A program made the position numbers and the translations under genes. From Candidatus Bathyarchaeota archaeon B26-1 (GTDB taxonomy: Archaea; Thermoproteota; Bathyarchaeia; Bathyarchaeales; B26-1), in assembly GCA_001593925.1 (NCBI GenBank), contig LUCD01000023.1, positions 1 to 23,881 on the forward strand: a stretch of DNA of 23,881 bases, written 5' to 3'. Below are positions 15,563 to 23,116 of the stretch, piece after piece. A model generated the notes under the pieces. The model did no database searches, was not told the DNA's origin, and worked only from the letters and a program-made list of their open reading frames with translations. The first letter of the stretch is position 1; every line of letters begins with the position of its first letter.

Positions 15563-16873
15563 CTACATGAAATCGGCTAGGGTTCTCTGTTTAGGCCCCT
15601 TCACTCTCGGCCTTGGATAAGATTCAACTTCTTCATCCTTCTCAGGGAGGATTATCTGGCCGTAGACCCCGTCGTAACCGGGAATGACCTTGACCCGCTC
15701 CTCCCTGACTTGGATTATTGCCTCGGCGACCTTGGGGTCCACAGCCTCAGCCATCTCCTCATACGAGGCGTCTAGGAGAACCTTATACTCATTACCGAAC
15801 TTGGAGATGAGCGTGTTGTATACTTTCCAGACCCTCTTCTGGCTGAGGCTTGAGGCTCCCAACACCACGGAGATTATCTCGGATAGTGGTAGCAGATGCT
15901 TATATCCGGGAACCCCTCTAGGCCTGTAGCCTACAGGTCGGTCGGCGAGCTCCTCAACCCTCTGCTCGACGCCCTTGGTTAGGGCCCTGCGGCAGACTGG
16001 ACAGATTCCTCCCAGCCTTATAGCTTCGCTGGGAGGCAGGGATACATTGCATGCTCTATGGCCTGTCCAGTGGTACTTGCCGTAAGCCGGGTCCGTCTCG
16101 ATCGTGTACAAAAAACGTTCCGGATTCTTCCCCTTTATGGCTTCGATTACATCGGTGTACGTGAGCCTCTCAAGGTTGAAGACGTTGGCTTCCCGGCCGA
16201 TTCTCCAGGGCCAAGGAGAATGGGAATCACTGTTCGAGACCAACGTGAACCGGTCTAGGGAGCTCAGCCTCCAGTTCATAGGAGGATCAGATGAGAGGCC
16301 TGTCTCGATAGCCCATATGTGCCGCGTTGTATCTTGATAACAGTCCTCGATCCGATCGAAGCCGCTGAACGCTCCGAAGAGGCTGAACCATGGTGTCCAA
16401 ACGTGAGCTGGAATAACCATGTTTTGAGCTGAAACCTCCATGATCTCCTCGACGAGCTGGGAAGCCGTCATGTTCAACGTGGGCCTCCCATCCGCCTCGA
16501 GGTCGCCGTACCTAGCCAGCCGATCGTTTATCTGGGCCGCAGTCTCCAAGCTCGGCGTCAGTATGAGATGGTGTATCTTCTTGACGGAGCCTTCGTAGGT
16601 GAATACGGTTGAGACCTCACCCGTTATCATGTACCTTACGGAGAACCCAGCCTTTCTAGGCGACCCCTCTGAAGGAACGTATAAGCCGGTCTCAGGGGCC
16701 TCCCTTAGGTTCTCCAGCAGCTCTTTGAACCATTTCGGGTGGGTGAAGTCCCCGGTCCCGAGAAGGTTCAACCCTTTAATCTCGGCGAAGCGTGTGATCT
16801 CTTTTATCTCCATCTTACTGCTCGTCGCACGGCTATACTTACTATGGATGTGAAGATCGGCTATAACTTGCAT
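15563..16873 (-). CDS. nucQ: Endonuclease Q (PHP-type, deaminated-base nuclease)
   Basis: The protein has 436 residues from the ATG at 16873; a TTG at 16882 is less likely. The PHP metal site is seen as DLHIHSKYS (H8, H10), TGDFTH (D42), H101-H102, AHVW (H157) and SNSDSH (D216, H218). A zinc finger follows with HRAC near 275 and ICPVCRR (C291, C294), then a helix-hairpin-helix-like C-terminal region. Endonuclease Q nicks 5' to hypoxanthine, uracil, xanthine or abasic sites in archaea. The last eight residues, QRTLADFM, resemble a PCNA-interacting peptide (Q-x2-L-x2-F-aromatic), with Met at the final aromatic position. Neighbours are THEP1 downstream and a divergent pilin-like gene. A TATA-like element about 23 bases before the ATG suggests a leaderless message. 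Confidence 0.92.
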   Translation of the reverse strand: MQVIADLHIHSKYSRATSSKMEIKEITRFAEIKGLNLLGTGDFTHPKWFKELLENLREAPETGLYVPSEGSPRKAGFSVRYMITGEVSTVFTYEGSVKKIHHLILTPSLETAAQINDRLARYGDLEADGRPTLNMTASQLVEEIMEVSAQNMVIPAHVWTPWFSLFGAFSGFDRIEDCYQDTTRHIWAIETGLSSDPPMNWRLSSLDRFTLVSNSDSHSPWPWRIGREANVFNLERLTYTDVIEAIKGKNPERFLYTIETDPAYGKYHWTGHRACNVSLPPSEAIRLGGICPVCRRALTKGVEQRVEELADRPVGYRPRGVPGYKHLLPLSEIISVVLGASSLSQKRVWKVYNTLISKFGNEYKVLLDASYEEMAEAVDPKVAEAIIQVREERVKVIPGYDGVYGQIILPEKDEEVESYPRPRVKGPKQRTLADFM

Positions 16874-16890
16874 CTTAATCAAAACGATCT

Positions 16891-16900
16891 TATATCTTAA
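16891..16900 (-). promoter_or_regulatory. TATA box of the endonuclease Q gene
   Basis: On the minus strand TTAAGATATA lies about 23 bases before the ATG at 16873, and there is no ribosome site. This spacing is that of a leaderless archaeal transcript and supports the ATG start. A second AT element (GTATAAACC, 16901-16909) is an alternative. Confidence 0.4.
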
Positions 16901-17067
16901 GGTTTATACGATTTTCCCATTTTGGTTACGTTTGTAAACGGGATAAACGCATCCTCTACAGCTAAACCTTTTTATTCAATCATGCGGTTCTAGAAAGAGT
17001 AACGATATTAGCAAATTTCATTTTGAAAGTGTGAACTTGCGGTATTATGGTTAGTAACTCGAAGATT

Positions 17068-17093
17068 CTTCATAATTTATCTTCATAATTTAT
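17068..17093. repeat. Perfect 13-bp tandem repeat upstream of the pilin-like gene
   Basis: CTTCATAATTTAT occurs twice in direct tandem (17068-17080 and 17081-17093), about 35 bases before the predicted TATA box of the pilin-like gene. The position fits a regulator-binding site. It lies within 287 bases of AT-rich intergenic DNA shared with the endonuclease Q promoter, which otherwise shows no gene. Confidence 0.6.
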
Positions 17094-17126
17094 TTTCTAA
17101 AGATAGTTTTTTAATTTATTTTCAAA

Positions 17127-17138
17127 CATTATATATGA
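17127..17138 (+). promoter_or_regulatory. TATA box of the pilin-like gene
   Basis: ACATTATATATG lies about 37 bases before the ATG at 17170, predicting transcription from about 17158 and a leader near 12 bases. No ribosome site is seen before the ATG. Confidence 0.45.
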
Positions 17139-17169
17139 TACTTAATTGAATTAGAAGCCTGATGGAATT

Positions 17170-17727
17170 ATGAAGATGATTGAAGGTAGTAAGGCGTTGA
17201 GTGCACCCGTCACGAGCCTGATCCTCCTGGTTGTTCCTGTGATGCTCGCTGGCGGAGTGATCATGTACGCCTACCAATTGACGGAGATGAGGATTAACGT
17301 AGAGATTCTGAGACTCTCAAATCAGCACATCTGGGTTTACGACAATGGCACATCCTTCGCCGCATTTGTGATAGAGAACCTTGGAGGGAGAGACATCGTA
17401 ATAGATAAGATTTACGTGAGAGGAGTTGAGGTTCCATGGTCAACCATTTACTACTTCAGAAACTCATCTTCGATCTCCACGGAACTCAACTGTCCCAACT
17501 CAACTCATAGCTGGTCCAGCTTCGAGTATACCAAAGACAAGGTTGCATCCTTCTCCGTAGCAAACGGTGACATAACCCTTGCATCAGGACACACCTTGAT
17601 AATCTTCATCGAGAACCCGGACAACATCAGTCCCAACGATGTAGGAACGAACGTGGGTATAGTGATTTTCACGGAGAACGGCCAATATTACATTGAATGC
17701 ATCGTCAAAACAGCTGAAGCTGCGTAA
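17170..17727 (+). CDS. Archaeal pilin-like protein with class III signal peptide
   Basis: The 185-residue protein opens with a short charged segment and SKALSAPVTSLILLVVPV. K8-A9/L10-S11 fits the prepilin-peptidase (PibD/FlaK/EppA) site consensus, with cleavage after A9 and a hydrophobic helix to about residue 35. The rest is a beta-rich exterior domain with N-x-S/T sites (NGT, NSS, NST, NIS) and pairs of hydrophobic strands. Such proteins assemble into type IV pilus-like filaments or remain as single surface subunits. No prepilin peptidase, ATPase or platform gene is in the window, so this is a stand-alone subunit. It converges with a small membrane-protein gene 24 bases away. Confidence 0.75.
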   Translation: MKMIEGSKALSAPVTSLILLVVPVMLAGGVIMYAYQLTEMRINVEILRLSNQHIWVYDNGTSFAAFVIENLGGRDIVIDKIYVRGVEVPWSTIYYFRNSSSISTELNCPNSTHSWSSFEYTKDKVASFSVANGDITLASGHTLIIFIENPDNISPNDVGTNVGIVIFTENGQYYIECIVKTAEAA

Positions 17728-17751
17728 TTAAATAGGGGAAATTCTCATCAT

Positions 17752-18123
17752 TCACGTGGTACCTTTAATTTCAATCTTGGCATCCTCGTCTTGCCCTTTC
17801 GATCTGAAAGATAGGAGGCCCTTCAAGATCATAACCGTTCCGATGATTGAGCTGTAAATGTGGAAGAGCCTAACCTCCCATACAGTACTCATCACCTCGT
17901 AGAAGGTTAAGCTGACCTCATAGAACCTCCGGGCCGCGGCGTAGGCGTAGGGATTACTCTTCAAGAGAGACGCGAAGGTTCTCATGGCCTTAGAAGAAGG
18001 AGAATCAGGCATTTCCTTAAGAACTCGCGCAACCTCAGCTAGACAGATCGGCCCAAGACCCAGCAAGAGCAAACACATGCCGAAACCTATCAAGAAGCCC
18101 CCTGTGGTCCTTCCCATCCGCAT
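17752..18123 (-). CDS. Small two-helix membrane protein
   Basis: The 123-residue protein has an N-terminal hydrophobic segment (GGFLIGFGMCLLLLGLGPICL, about 8-28) and a second near 88-102 (IYSSIIGTVMILKGL), with an amphipathic loop between and a charged C-terminal tail (SKGQDEDAKIEIK). No family is recognised. The ATG at 18123 has AAGGGGG immediately before it, too close for a normal ribosome site. A TATA-like GGTATAAC lies about 40 bases upstream. Confidence 0.55.
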   Translation of the reverse strand: MRMGRTTGGFLIGFGMCLLLLGLGPICLAEVARVLKEMPDSPSSKAMRTFASLLKSNPYAYAAARRFYEVSLTFYEVMSTVWEVRLFHIYSSIIGTVMILKGLLSFRSKGQDEDAKIEIKGTT

Positions 18124-18598
18124 CCCCCTTCAAACACGTACACCATCTTAGGTCGTAACTCAGTTATACCATTTAGTTTACACGGAACAGTAAAAATATA
18201 GAAACCTCCTTTTATTTAAACATCTTCTAAATGGGAAAAAGTTCACTTAGTTATCCACATTCTTTGCCGTTATGCCGTCAATTCCTCGAGAAAATCCCTG
18301 AAAAATTTCGTTAAAAACGTCAATTAAATGTCTCACCAAGGACTGAAGTAAGCGTGAAGACTCATCTCCCATCCGCAGAGAGGAAACGGGAGGTTACGCT
18401 AATCTCAAATTTCAGTCTATAGATCGAGTAAACCGGGGATTGACACCTTAAAAGCCAAACCTGAAAGCCTTGAGAGATTCGGATAAGTGGGAGCACTCGG
18501 TGGTCGATGAGGCGCTCCTACATTTAATCAACCTCATCGAGAATCTTGAAAGAGCGGTATCAATAAGCTGGGATAAGGAGTTTTGACTGTTCTCCCCT
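18124..18598. other. Intergenic stretch next to the viral remnant, with a possible 38-residue ORF
   Basis: Most of this 475-base stretch holds nothing I recognise. Near its right end, on the plus strand, a TTG at 18470 opens a 38-residue frame to a TGA at 18584-18586, containing DSDKWEHSVVDEALLHLINL and IENLERAVSISWDKEF. It is amphipathic, acidic and coding-like, but lacks a ribosome site. It may be a small viral-remnant protein or a gene fragment. It converges with the portal gene. Confidence 0.3.
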
Positions 18599-19813
18599 TC
18601 ACTTATTTGGCTCCCGCTTTGAACCGGCTTCCACGGCCTTACTCAGCTCCCACCCCATCTTCTTCATCATACTGCGGAACTCTTCTCGACTGATGAGGTC
18701 GAGCTCACAAGCCTTGATCAAGTCTACAACCGATATCTCGGGCTTTTCAGGCACACCCCAATTTAAGCGGACGCTTGCCTCTTTCGGATCATAGCCAGCC
18801 TGCTCAACTATAGGCCGGAAAATCTCGCGTTCAACGATCCTCTTAATGAACCTCTGTAGCGAGATGACCTTTCTCTCGGCCAGTTCCAAAGCCGCCCTTG
18901 CCGAGGCCTCTGTGAACCCCGGCGTCGTGAAGAGCTTCGGGAGAGGGGTCTCACCGCTCAGGTAGACCTGGTTGAGTACATGCTCTAGGTAAGCCTGGAA
19001 CTGTGTGCGCGGGTCTATCTGGACTGTTTTTATGTCGGCAGGCCTGTTGTAGACGAATCTTGCGCCTTCTCTGGGCCTAGACCTCAGAACCCTCTGATAC
19101 TCCTCGAGCTGCTTGTCGCTTATACCCTCAAATATCCAGAGTTCATCCGGTCCAGCGTACTTCTCGAATATCTTAGGAAGCATCATCTCCATCCGAGCCT
19201 TCATCTCCAAGAATCCCATTCTGGTCTCGCCGTCGTTCAGCCTGTAAGCCTCGAGTAGAGGTCTCAACACGCCTGTTCCGAAGGGCTCTCCGTTTACGGG
19301 GTTCCACTTGAAGTGGATTATCCGCTCGGGGCTGAGGGTTCTGCCGCCGTAGTAGGCTGATTGGACATAACCCCTAACATGCCCGTACTGGTCACGCTTA
19401 ATCCTCTCGATGCTCGTTAGGGGGAGTATCCTCAGCTCTTCTAGACGATGGGGCTCAATCTTCTCCCAGAAACTGTTGCCAGCCGCTATTACCTCACGGA
19501 CACCAATCTGTAAGAGCTCGTCTAAGTTCACCCCTTCACAGAACTCATCGACAACTCCTTTGGCTTCCTCGGCGTGCGGATAGTCCTCGTTCACAGTCAC
19601 ATAGAAACCCGCACCGACAACTTGGTCTGCTAGGAAGTCGACGAAGGCTTTACATGCGGGGTCTTTCAAGTATGCTTCTACACAGTCCTTGAATTTTATA
19701 GGGGGAGCCTCACCGTATACCGTTGCCCACGCGGGTAATAGTCTACCAGAGGATCGGCTGGCAAAGCCTATTCGACCGACCCGTTCCTTAAGCCAACCTA
19801 AAGCCCAGACCAT
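18599..19813 (-). CDS. Phage/provirus portal protein
   Basis: The 404-residue protein resembles tailed-virus portal proteins: a stretch AFVDFLADQVVGAGFYVTV (about 56-74), VIAAGNSFWEKI (about 128-139), ILPLTSIERIKRDQYGHVRG, and IIHFKWNPVNGEPFGTGVL followed by LLEAYRLND. Portal subunits form the dodecameric ring through which DNA enters the head. Length is near normal, and the frame is intact with an ATG four bases after the RHH gene stop. No terminase, protease or capsid gene accompanies it here, so it is an orphan from a decayed or partly captured provirus or has been retained for another use. Family placement is by motif memory, so the HK97-type subclass is not certain. Confidence 0.75.
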   Translation of the reverse strand: MVWALGWLKERVGRIGFASRSSGRLLPAWATVYGEAPPIKFKDCVEAYLKDPACKAFVDFLADQVVGAGFYVTVNEDYPHAEEAKGVVDEFCEGVNLDELLQIGVREVIAAGNSFWEKIEPHRLEELRILPLTSIERIKRDQYGHVRGYVQSAYYGGRTLSPERIIHFKWNPVNGEPFGTGVLRPLLEAYRLNDGETRMGFLEMKARMEMMLPKIFEKYAGPDELWIFEGISDKQLEEYQRVLRSRPREGARFVYNRPADIKTVQIDPRTQFQAYLEHVLNQVYLSGETPLPKLFTTPGFTEASARAALELAERKVISLQRFIKRIVEREIFRPIVEQAGYDPKEASVRLNWGVPEKPEISVVDLIKACELDLISREEFRSMMKKMGWELSKAVEAGSKREPNK

Positions 19814-19817
19814 GGCT

Positions 19818-20045
19818 TCACTGCCTTCTTAATTTTCGTCTTAATATGCGTCTAGGCTCTTCGGCCTCCGAACGTACGGTTTGGGAAAAAGGTGTGCCTT
19901 TCGGAGCTTGCCCTCCATTAGATATCTGCGTCTTGTAGACTTCGAGCCCGAGCCTCAGTAAATACTCGACGAAGGTCGATCTCTTCTCTCTGCCCCTTAG
20001 CCGTTCAATTAGGTTGAAGAGGTTTCTTTCCACGGTTACGGCCAT
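19818..20045 (-). CDS. Ribbon-helix-helix DNA-binding protein
   Basis: The protein has about 75 residues from the ATG at 20045; in-frame TTG/GTG codons up to 20069 are less likely because they precede the predicted transcription start. The first 35 residues fit the RHH fold: strand MAVTVERNL, helix FNLIERLRG, turn with REKRST, and helix FVEYLLRLGLEVY. The tail (EEPRRILRRKLRRQ) is basic. It is co-directional with the portal gene (4-base gap) and its promoter abuts the 9-bp-period repeat at 20087-20112, so autoregulation is likely. It could be a viral repressor or an antitoxin-like regulator; no toxin is evident. Confidence 0.65.
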   Translation of the reverse strand: MAVTVERNLFNLIERLRGREKRSTFVEYLLRLGLEVYKTQISNGGQAPKGTPFSQTVRSEAEEPRRILRRKLRRQ

Positions 20046-20086
20046 ACAAGTCTTCAAGGCGGCCACCAATTCTACCCTTTATATTA

Positions 20087-20112
20087 GGTATACTTGGTAT
20101 ACTAAGTATTTA
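20087..20112. promoter_or_regulatory. Probable RHH operator with 9-bp-period repeats
   Basis: GGTATACT at 20087-20094 recurs at 20096-20103, and a third, degenerate copy (AGTATTTA) follows at 20105-20112, each separated by one base. GTATAC is itself palindromic. Tandem short repeats of this period are typical targets of RHH dimers, and the site lies between two RHH genes transcribed away from each other, next to the TATA-like AATATAAAG on the minus strand. Confidence 0.55.
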
Positions 20113-20150
20113 TGATCATATTTAACTCTTATTACACTTCTTATACAAAA

Positions 20151-20160
20151 GATATAAATT
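20151..20160 (+). promoter_or_regulatory. TATA box of the multi-RHH gene
   Basis: GATATAAATT predicts transcription from about 20180, downstream of the ATG at 20112. This leaves the TTG at 20205, with GGAGG at 20193-20197 seven bases before it, as the likely true start. Confidence 0.5.
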
Positions 20161-20204
20161 CTACAAACTTGAAGGTTTATGCGGATATCATTGGAGGAAA
20201 GCCC

Positions 20205-20621
20205 TTGAAGACCCTCAAGGTTAACGACGAGACCCATGAGAAGCTGACGAGCCTCGTAGGGGAGCTTATAGCCCAGAGCGGGAGGATGCAGACTTACGCG
20301 GACGCCATAACGAGTATGCTTGAGAAATCAATAATATTGCCTGAAGACCTCTTGAGAGAGATATCGGAGGCTATAAAGAAGGGGAAACTCGTGGGATACA
20401 CGACGCCCTCCGACTTCGTTAGAGACGCCGTTCGGCGACGCCTAGAAGAGGTTAAAGGCGAAGAGTACTACGTGGAGGTGCCGATACCGAAGGAAGACTA
20501 CGAGCTACTAAACGAGGTGATCGAAGAGACGGGAGCCCCCTACAGAAACGCAGACGAGTACATTAGGGACCACATAAGACAGAGACTCAAAGAGTACGAA
20601 GAGTATAAAGCTAGAAAATGA
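20205..20621 (+). CDS. Protein with three tandem ribbon-helix-helix-like units
   Basis: The protein has 138 residues from a TTG supported by GGAGG and a TATA box; an upstream in-frame ATG at 20112 lies in the promoter. Three similar strand-helix-turn-helix units are visible: residues 2-42 (KTLKVND, then QTYADAITSMLE), 43-83 (IILPEDLLREI, then YTTPSDFVRDAVRRRLE) and 88-132 (VEVPIPKEDYELLNEV, then YRNADEYIRDHIRQRLK). The first resembles antitoxin-type RHH domains. Three units in one chain would allow binding of extended repeat operators. It is divergent from the RHH-portal pair across the repeat operator. No toxin gene is adjacent. Confidence 0.65.
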   Translation: MKTLKVNDETHEKLTSLVGELIAQSGRMQTYADAITSMLEKSIILPEDLLREISEAIKKGKLVGYTTPSDFVRDAVRRRLEEVKGEEYYVEVPIPKEDYELLNEVIEETGAPYRNADEYIRDHIRQRLKEYEEYKARK

Positions 20622-20790
20622 AAACTCCTTCAAGTTTAGATTTCAGGAACACATGATCTTCATCCACCTTTCAAAATAGACATTATTTTAAGTTTCCTGA
20701 AGAGTCTTTAAGAACTCCCCTTCACGCCTTTTGACTCACACAGAATAGCAATAACTCGGATCATGTATTGAAGAGTCCAAATCTCGACCA

Positions 20791-20800
20791 AGATATTTAA
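20791..20800 (+). promoter_or_regulatory. TATA box of the ceramidase-like gene
   Basis: AGATATTTAA lies about 35 bases before the TTG at 20829, predicting transcription from about 20820. The preceding 170 bases (20622-20790) show no gene. Confidence 0.45.
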
Positions 20801-20828
20801 GCGTAAGCCGATCCTCATTTATAGTGGG

Positions 20829-21086
20829 TTGTCAGCCTTGAGGGTTGGTGTTTCTTCCGGTTTGGTCACTCCCCCAGTCGGGGTTCCGATGGCCGGTTTC
20901 GGGGCTAGAACAGAGGTCTCTCAAGGAGTCCACGATGATCTCCATGCCAAGATTCTCCTGATGGAGAGCGGCAGAAGGAGGGCGGCCCTCGTCACCCTCG
21001 ACTTGGTTGGGTTGAAGAGAGAGTCTAAGGGAGATAGTAGGAAAGCACGCGGGAACCGATCCGACCAACGTTATGATAGGGTGTAG
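20829..21086 (+). CDS. Ceramidase-like hydrolase, N-terminal part before a frameshift
   Basis: The first 67 or so residues fit the N-terminus of the neutral/alkaline ceramidase-like family (LRVGVSSGLVTPPVGVPMAG, DLHAKILLM, ALVTLDLVGL). After GLKRES the frame becomes meaningless and ends at 21086. Changing frame inside the AGAGAGAG run at 21016-21023 continues as SLREIVGKHAGTDPTNV into the next entry. The start is a TTG at 20829 or, closer to family length, at 20838. This is one end of a gene interrupted by an indel. Confidence 0.75.
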   Translation: MSALRVGVSSGLVTPPVGVPMAGFGARTEVSQGVHDDLHAKILLMESGRRRAALVTLDLVGLKRESKGDSRKARGNRSDQRYDRV

Positions 21087-22284
21087 TCATACACACTCCG
21101 GGCCTTCTCTAAAGCCTAACCCCATGGGCAGCTTACCCGTTAAAGAACAGCGGAGGCTCATAGATGAATGGCTGAGAGGTCTACGTTCCACGCTCGGCGA
21201 GATCGCTGAGGAGGCTTCTGAAGACCTAACTGAAGCCAGAGTCAAATTCGGTAGGAGCCTAGTGACGGGTTTGAGCTACAATAGGCGGAAGACCATACCT
21301 GAAGGCGTCTGTATGCTGATAATGGAGACTGGCAGGATGAAGGATGCTGTACGTGAACAGTACAGGACGTGGGGGATGCCGCCTGAACTGGTGGAAGAAC
21401 GCGCCGTCCCGGGGATACCGACTGGCCAAATAGACCCTGAGCTCACGGTTCTCCGCTTTGAAACCTTGAAAGGGAAACCAATCGCCATAGTTGTGAACTT
21501 CTCCTGCCACCCGGTCACTCTGGGGCCATCCAACCTCCTGATCTCAGCCGACTACCCGGGATACTTGAGGCGTCTAATAGAGGAGGCTGAAGGTGCAACC
21601 TTGCTCTTCACCCAGGGAGCCTCAGGGAACGTGAGACCTTACTATTCGGAACGTTCATTCCGGGAGGCTGAGAGGATAGGGGTAGCCTTGGCCTCCATAG
21701 CCCTTAAGACCATGAGGAACTTAACCCCGCTCCCACCGGACATCGATGTCCGAGTTGCAAACACCATCTTTGAGCTGCCGATGAGGAAGCTGCCGTCACC
21801 GGAGGAAGCCGAAAGACTGATCAGCGAGATGGAAGAGGAGCTGAAAAGGGCGATTGAGGCACGGGATTTTCGGGAGGTCAGAAGGCTGAGGGAGGAACTC
21901 CTCATGTTGAGGATGATATCTGGACAGCCGACCGCCCTCCCAACCCAATGGCTCGGAGTTGCTCCTCAAAAGAACGTTAAACAAGTCCCGCAAAAAATGA
22001 ATGGGGAGGAAAAGATTTGTGAACTACAGGCCATAGCGGTGGGAGACGTTATTCTTGCGGCTGTTCCGGGAGAGCTCTTCACGGAACTAGGCTTGGAGAT
22101 CAAGAGGAGATCGTGGTCTAAGCGGGTGGTCGTCGTCACCCTAGCCAACGGCTCCATGGGCTACATACCGACCAAGGAGGCCTATGAAGAAGGGGGATAC
22201 GAGACCAAATCACCCCTTAAACCCGGCGTAGGGGAACTGATCGTCGACCGGATGGTGACGCTCATCGACGGGTTGAAGGGCTGA
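21073..22284 (+). CDS. Ceramidase-like hydrolase, main part after the frameshift
   Basis: The ATG at 21073 is internal; the true coding sequence joins the 20829 frame, giving a protein of about 485 residues. Family motifs are MIGCSHTHSGPSL, VVNFSCHPVTLG, ISADYPGYL and TQGASGNVRP, the metal- and substrate-binding parts of neutral ceramidase-like enzymes. The serine nucleophile of characterised ceramidases, in GDVSPN, aligns with Arg in GNVRPY. Ceramide hydrolysis is therefore unlikely, and the true substrate is unknown, as for many prokaryotic relatives. A charged coiled segment (EEAERLISEMEEELKRAIE) interrupts the domain near the middle. Archaeal membranes lack ceramide, so another amide or ester is expected. 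Confidence 0.8.
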   Translation: MIGCSHTHSGPSLKPNPMGSLPVKEQRRLIDEWLRGLRSTLGEIAEEASEDLTEARVKFGRSLVTGLSYNRRKTIPEGVCMLIMETGRMKDAVREQYRTWGMPPELVEERAVPGIPTGQIDPELTVLRFETLKGKPIAIVVNFSCHPVTLGPSNLLISADYPGYLRRLIEEAEGATLLFTQGASGNVRPYYSERSFREAERIGVALASIALKTMRNLTPLPPDIDVRVANTIFELPMRKLPSPEEAERLISEMEEELKRAIEARDFREVRRLREELLMLRMISGQPTALPTQWLGVAPQKNVKQVPQKMNGEEKICELQAIAVGDVILAAVPGELFTELGLEIKRRSWSKRVVVVTLANGSMGYIPTKEAYEEGGYETKSPLKPGVGELIVDRMVTLIDGLKG

Positions 22285-22336
22285 ACCCTCCAACGTCCGT
22301 TGATTTTATACCGATATCTTCTTGACCCGGTTCCCT

Positions 22337-23116
22337 TTAGTCGGCGTTTAGGCCGAGCAGCTTAGCCATGTTCTTCCAGTAGATCGCCTCTTTTGCCTCC
22401 TCTTCTATCTCGAGTATCTCCATCTTTAGCAGTGCAGGCTTGGCGTAGTGGAACGGTATCCCGGTTCCGAAGACTACCCTCTCGACGCCTATACTGGAGA
22501 TTAGAGCCTGTATGGACTTGGTCAGAACGGCGGTGAGCCTAGACATCTCCACGTAAACGTTTTTGGGAACAGGCCGGTTCCCTTCGATTATCGGAGAGAC
22601 CGTCTTCGTGTTTAGGATTATGAATGTGTTCTCGGGGTGTTGCTTGGCGGCCTCCAATATCTGGTTTAGAGGTAGCATCCTGTCAAGGTCCATCCAGTGG
22701 TGCTGTCTGGGGTCTACGAGCATGACAGGAATCTCGATGGGTAGCCCCATCTTGGCGGCTTCACTTAAGAGTTCCCTGCTCTCACGTTCTAGGAGCCCGT
22801 AGTTGTGGTATAGAGGGTATAGGCGTAGCCCCTTCATGCCTAGGTCCTTGACGCACCTCTCTAGGTCTTCCCTCCACGCGACGTACTTGGGGTTCAAAGT
22901 TGCGAAGGGGATCAGCCTATCCCTGTAAGGCTCAATCTCCTCGGCGAGTTCCTCATTTCCCTCTTGGCAGTTCTTGTAGAAGACGGCGTTGATCGAAGAT
23001 ACAACCGCCTTGTCGATTCCGTTCCGGTCCATGAGGGTGATCAAGCCTTCCGCCGTGTTGTAGCGGAGCCTACGGAACGGCCAATGGCCGATATAAGCGC
23101 TCGCATCGATTATCAT
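22337..23116 (-). CDS. Amidohydrolase-fold protein lacking metal ligands
   Basis: The 259-residue TIM-barrel protein of the amidohydrolase-2 family starts at an ATG that overlaps the stop of the upstream gene as ATGA. Compared with its neighbour, every metal position is lost. The HxH motif reads DASAYIG, the strand holding the middle His reads IEIPVMLVD, the IHGH motif becomes ILNTKTV, and the Asp of FATD becomes FGTGIP. It is therefore not a metal-dependent hydrolase of the usual type. Its tight pairing with a complete homologue suggests it is a partner or regulatory subunit. The WPFRRL sequence near the N-terminus marks this subfamily. Confidence 0.85.
   Translation of the reverse strand: MIIDASAYIGHWPFRRLRYNTAEGLITLMDRNGIDKAVVSSINAVFYKNCQEGNEELAEEIEPYRDRLIPFATLNPKYVAWREDLERCVKDLGMKGLRLYPLYHNYGLLERESRELLSEAAKMGLPIEIPVMLVDPRQHHWMDLDRMLPLNQILEAAKQHPENTFIILNTKTVSPIIEGNRPVPKNVYVEMSRLTAVLTKSIQALISSIGVERVVFGTGIPFHYAKPALLKMEILEIEEEAKEAIYWKNMAKLLGLNAD

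Noticed and set aside
20112..20204. N-terminal extension of the multi-RHH protein to the ATG at 20112
   Set aside because: The extension spans the predicted operator edge and TATA box and has non-protein-like composition; GGAGG precedes the TTG at 20205.
18124..20828. Integration (att) site or tRNA target for the viral remnant
   Set aside because: No tRNA, integrase or flanking direct repeats were found in the window.
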